From Nomia melanderi (Eukaryota; Arthropoda; Insecta; Hymenoptera; Halictidae): 64,000 nt of DNA. Within the stretch, counting starts at the first letter, position 1. Every line of letters starts with the position of its first letter. This document shows positions 62,734 through 64,000 of this stretch, piece by piece. A program made the translations under genes and the position numbers. The stretch is taken from assembly GCF_051020985.1 (NCBI RefSeq), contig NC_134999.1, positions 8,370,001 to 8,434,000 on the forward strand, written 5' to 3'. The notes below the pieces were generated by a model, which was given only the letters and a program-made list of their open reading frames with translations, did no database searches and was not told the origin of the DNA.

Positions 62734-64000
62734 CCCATCGGTCTGCCGGATGTAGCCTTTGAACCTGAGACCTCGTCCTGGAGTCCCATCACTGCTAAGT
62801 CAAATGACTACCCTCGTCCTTCCTGGCAATTCTGCCCGACGGAGTTCAAGTTTTCCACTTTGGAAACCTGGTTTGTATAGTCTAAAGTCAATTTCGACCA
62901 AAAGTATCCCGACCTTCCCATCGGTCAGCCGGATGTAGCCTTCGTCCATATGAGACATCGTCCAGGAGTCCCATCACAGCTAAGTCAAATGACTACCCAC
63001 GACATTCCTGCCAATTCTGCCCGACGGAGTCCAAGATTTCCACTTTGGAAACCTGGTTTCTGTAGTCTAAAGTCAATTTCGACCAAAAGTATCCCGACCT
63101 TCCCATCGGTCAGCCGGATGTAGCCTTGGTCCCTATGAGACCTCGCCCTGGTGTCCAATCACTGCTAAGTCAAATGACTAACCCCGACCTTCCTGGCAAT
63201 TCTGCCCGACGCAATCCAAGTTTTCCACTTTGGCAACCTGGTTTGTATGGTCTAAAGTCAATTTCGTCCAAAAGTATCCAGACCTGCCCATCGGTCAGCC
63301 GGATGTAGCCTTGGTCCCTATGAGACCTCGCCCTGGTGTCCAATCACTGCTAAGTCAAATGACTAACCCCGACCTTCCTGGCAATTCTGCCCGACGGAGT
63401 CCAAGTTTTCCACTTTGGAAACCTGGTTTGTATAGTCTAATGTCAATTTCGACCAAAAGTATCCCGACCTTCCCATCGGTCAGCCGGATCTAGCCTTCGT
63501 CCCTATGAGACCTCGCAATGGTGTCCAATCACTGCTATGTCAAACGGCTACCCCCACCTTCCGGGCAATTCTGGCCGACGGAATCCAAGTTTTCCACTTT
63601 GGAAACCTGGATTGTTTAGTCTAAAGTCAATTTCGACCAAAAGAATCCCGACATTCCCATCCGTCAGCCGGATGTATCCTTGGTCCCTATGAGACCTCTC
63701 CCAGGTGACCAATCACCGCTAAGTCAAATGGCTTCCCCCGACCTTCCTGGCAATTCTGGCCGACGGAATCCAAATTTTCCACTTTGGTAACCTGGTTTGT
63801 ATAGTCTAAAGTCAATTTCGACCAAAAGTATCCCGACCTTCCCATCGGTCAGCCGGATGTAGCCTTCGTCCATATGAGACATCGTCCAGGTGTCCCATCA
63901 CAGCTAAGTCAAATGGCTACCCCCGACCTTCCTGGCAATTCTGCCCGACGGAATCAAAGTTTTCCACTTTGGAAACCTTGTTTGTATAGTCTAAAGTCAA
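62734..64000 (+). repeat. 3.87-kb higher-order repeat, copy 3, cut by the window end
   Basis: About seven monomers follow copy 2 in the same order, with offsets of 3,873-3,874 bp to it. The sequence is still in phase at the last base, so the higher-order array probably continues. Small differences from copy 2 include gactacccacgac near 62,995 and ccaaattttcc near 63,771. Confidence 0.88.

Larger units (their letters stand above)
1..64000 (+). repeat. Satellite DNA array, ~185-bp monomer, ~346 copies
   Basis: Every part of the window is the same tandem unit. Landmarks such as gtatagtctaaa, cgaccaaaagtat and ggtcagccggatgtagcc return every 183-188 bp from end to end, always on this strand. I found no inverted segment and no foreign insertion. 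The window starts near monomer position 57 and ends near position 136, so both flanks are still array. The consensus is about 51% GC with 57 C, 37 G, 42 A and 49 T. Long uniform arrays of nucleosome-length monomers are typical of eukaryotic centromeres and heterochromatin; assigning this one to a centromere is inference. I do not recognise the family. No promoter, terminator, RNA gene or protein gene can be supported in any stretch. 'Strand +' only means the orientation in which I wrote the consensus. Confidence 0.98.

Noticed and set aside
1..64000. CRISPR-like periodic repeats.
   Set aside because: The repeated unit is contiguous and fills the whole period. There are no unique spacers between short repeats and no cas genes.
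1..64000. Bacterial or phage origin with small-gene operons.
   Set aside because: The ordered small frames are satellite artefacts. Nothing else resembles a prokaryotic gene, and a 64-kb uniform satellite is not expected there.
1..64000. Hidden transposon, rRNA or inverted segment inside the array.
   Set aside because: Monomer landmarks continue without a gap and in one orientation. The largest interruptions are indels of a few bases.

Overview
The whole 64-kb window is one uninterrupted tandem array of a satellite DNA with a monomer of about 185 bp. It holds roughly 346 monomers, all in the same orientation. The first base falls near monomer position 57 and the last near position 136 (position 1 is the TTG of 'ttggtcc'), so the array runs past both ends. 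I saw no unique sequence, transposon, RNA gene, CRISPR array or credible protein gene. An array this long and homogeneous points to a eukaryotic chromosome, in centromeric, pericentromeric or other constitutive heterochromatin. The monomer length is in the nucleosome-plus-linker range common to many plant and animal centromeric satellites, but I do not recognise this family and cannot name the organism.

Monomer: the consensus I built by eye is 185 bp, about 51% GC, with more C (57) than G (37) on the given strand and 8 CpGs. Some words are nearly invariant (gtatagtctaaa, cgaccaaaagtat, ggtcagccggatgtagcc). Other positions have two or three recurring alleles that are shuffled between neighbouring monomers. 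Length variants of 183, 184 and 188 bp recur. The two halves of the monomer share several words in the same order about 90-95 bp apart, which suggests an ancient dimer of a unit near 92 bp.

Layout: no single higher-order repeat (HOR) covers the window. It is a patchwork of local families made by duplications of whole monomer numbers. (1) 0.2-8.6 kb: blocks repeated at offsets of 922, 2,032 and about 6,086 bp. (2) 9-12.9 kb: a 921-bp tandem duplication, plus blocks whose closest relatives lie 42-49 kb away at 52-58 kb. (3) 14.3-23.2 kb: offsets of 740 and 2,774 bp, then a 2.43-kb block duplicated at 2,957 bp. (4) 23.2-38 kb: a segmental duplication of about 8 kb whose second copy has gained and lost whole monomers, plus a four-copy block. 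(5) 38.8-47.5 kb: a 370-bp dimer duplication, a recurrent 40-45 kb block and a 1.22-kb block repeated at 4,440 bp. (6) 47.5-52.2 kb: monomers with little long duplication visible. (7) 55-64 kb: a 3.87-kb, 21-monomer HOR in two full copies and a third cut by the window end.

Function: no genes act together here. Short open frames of about 60 codons recur once per monomer on the + strand, with others on the - strand. They follow from the 185-bp period and are not annotated as genes. The interest lies in the record of unequal exchange and conversion, and in a possible structural role in centromere or heterochromatin chromatin.
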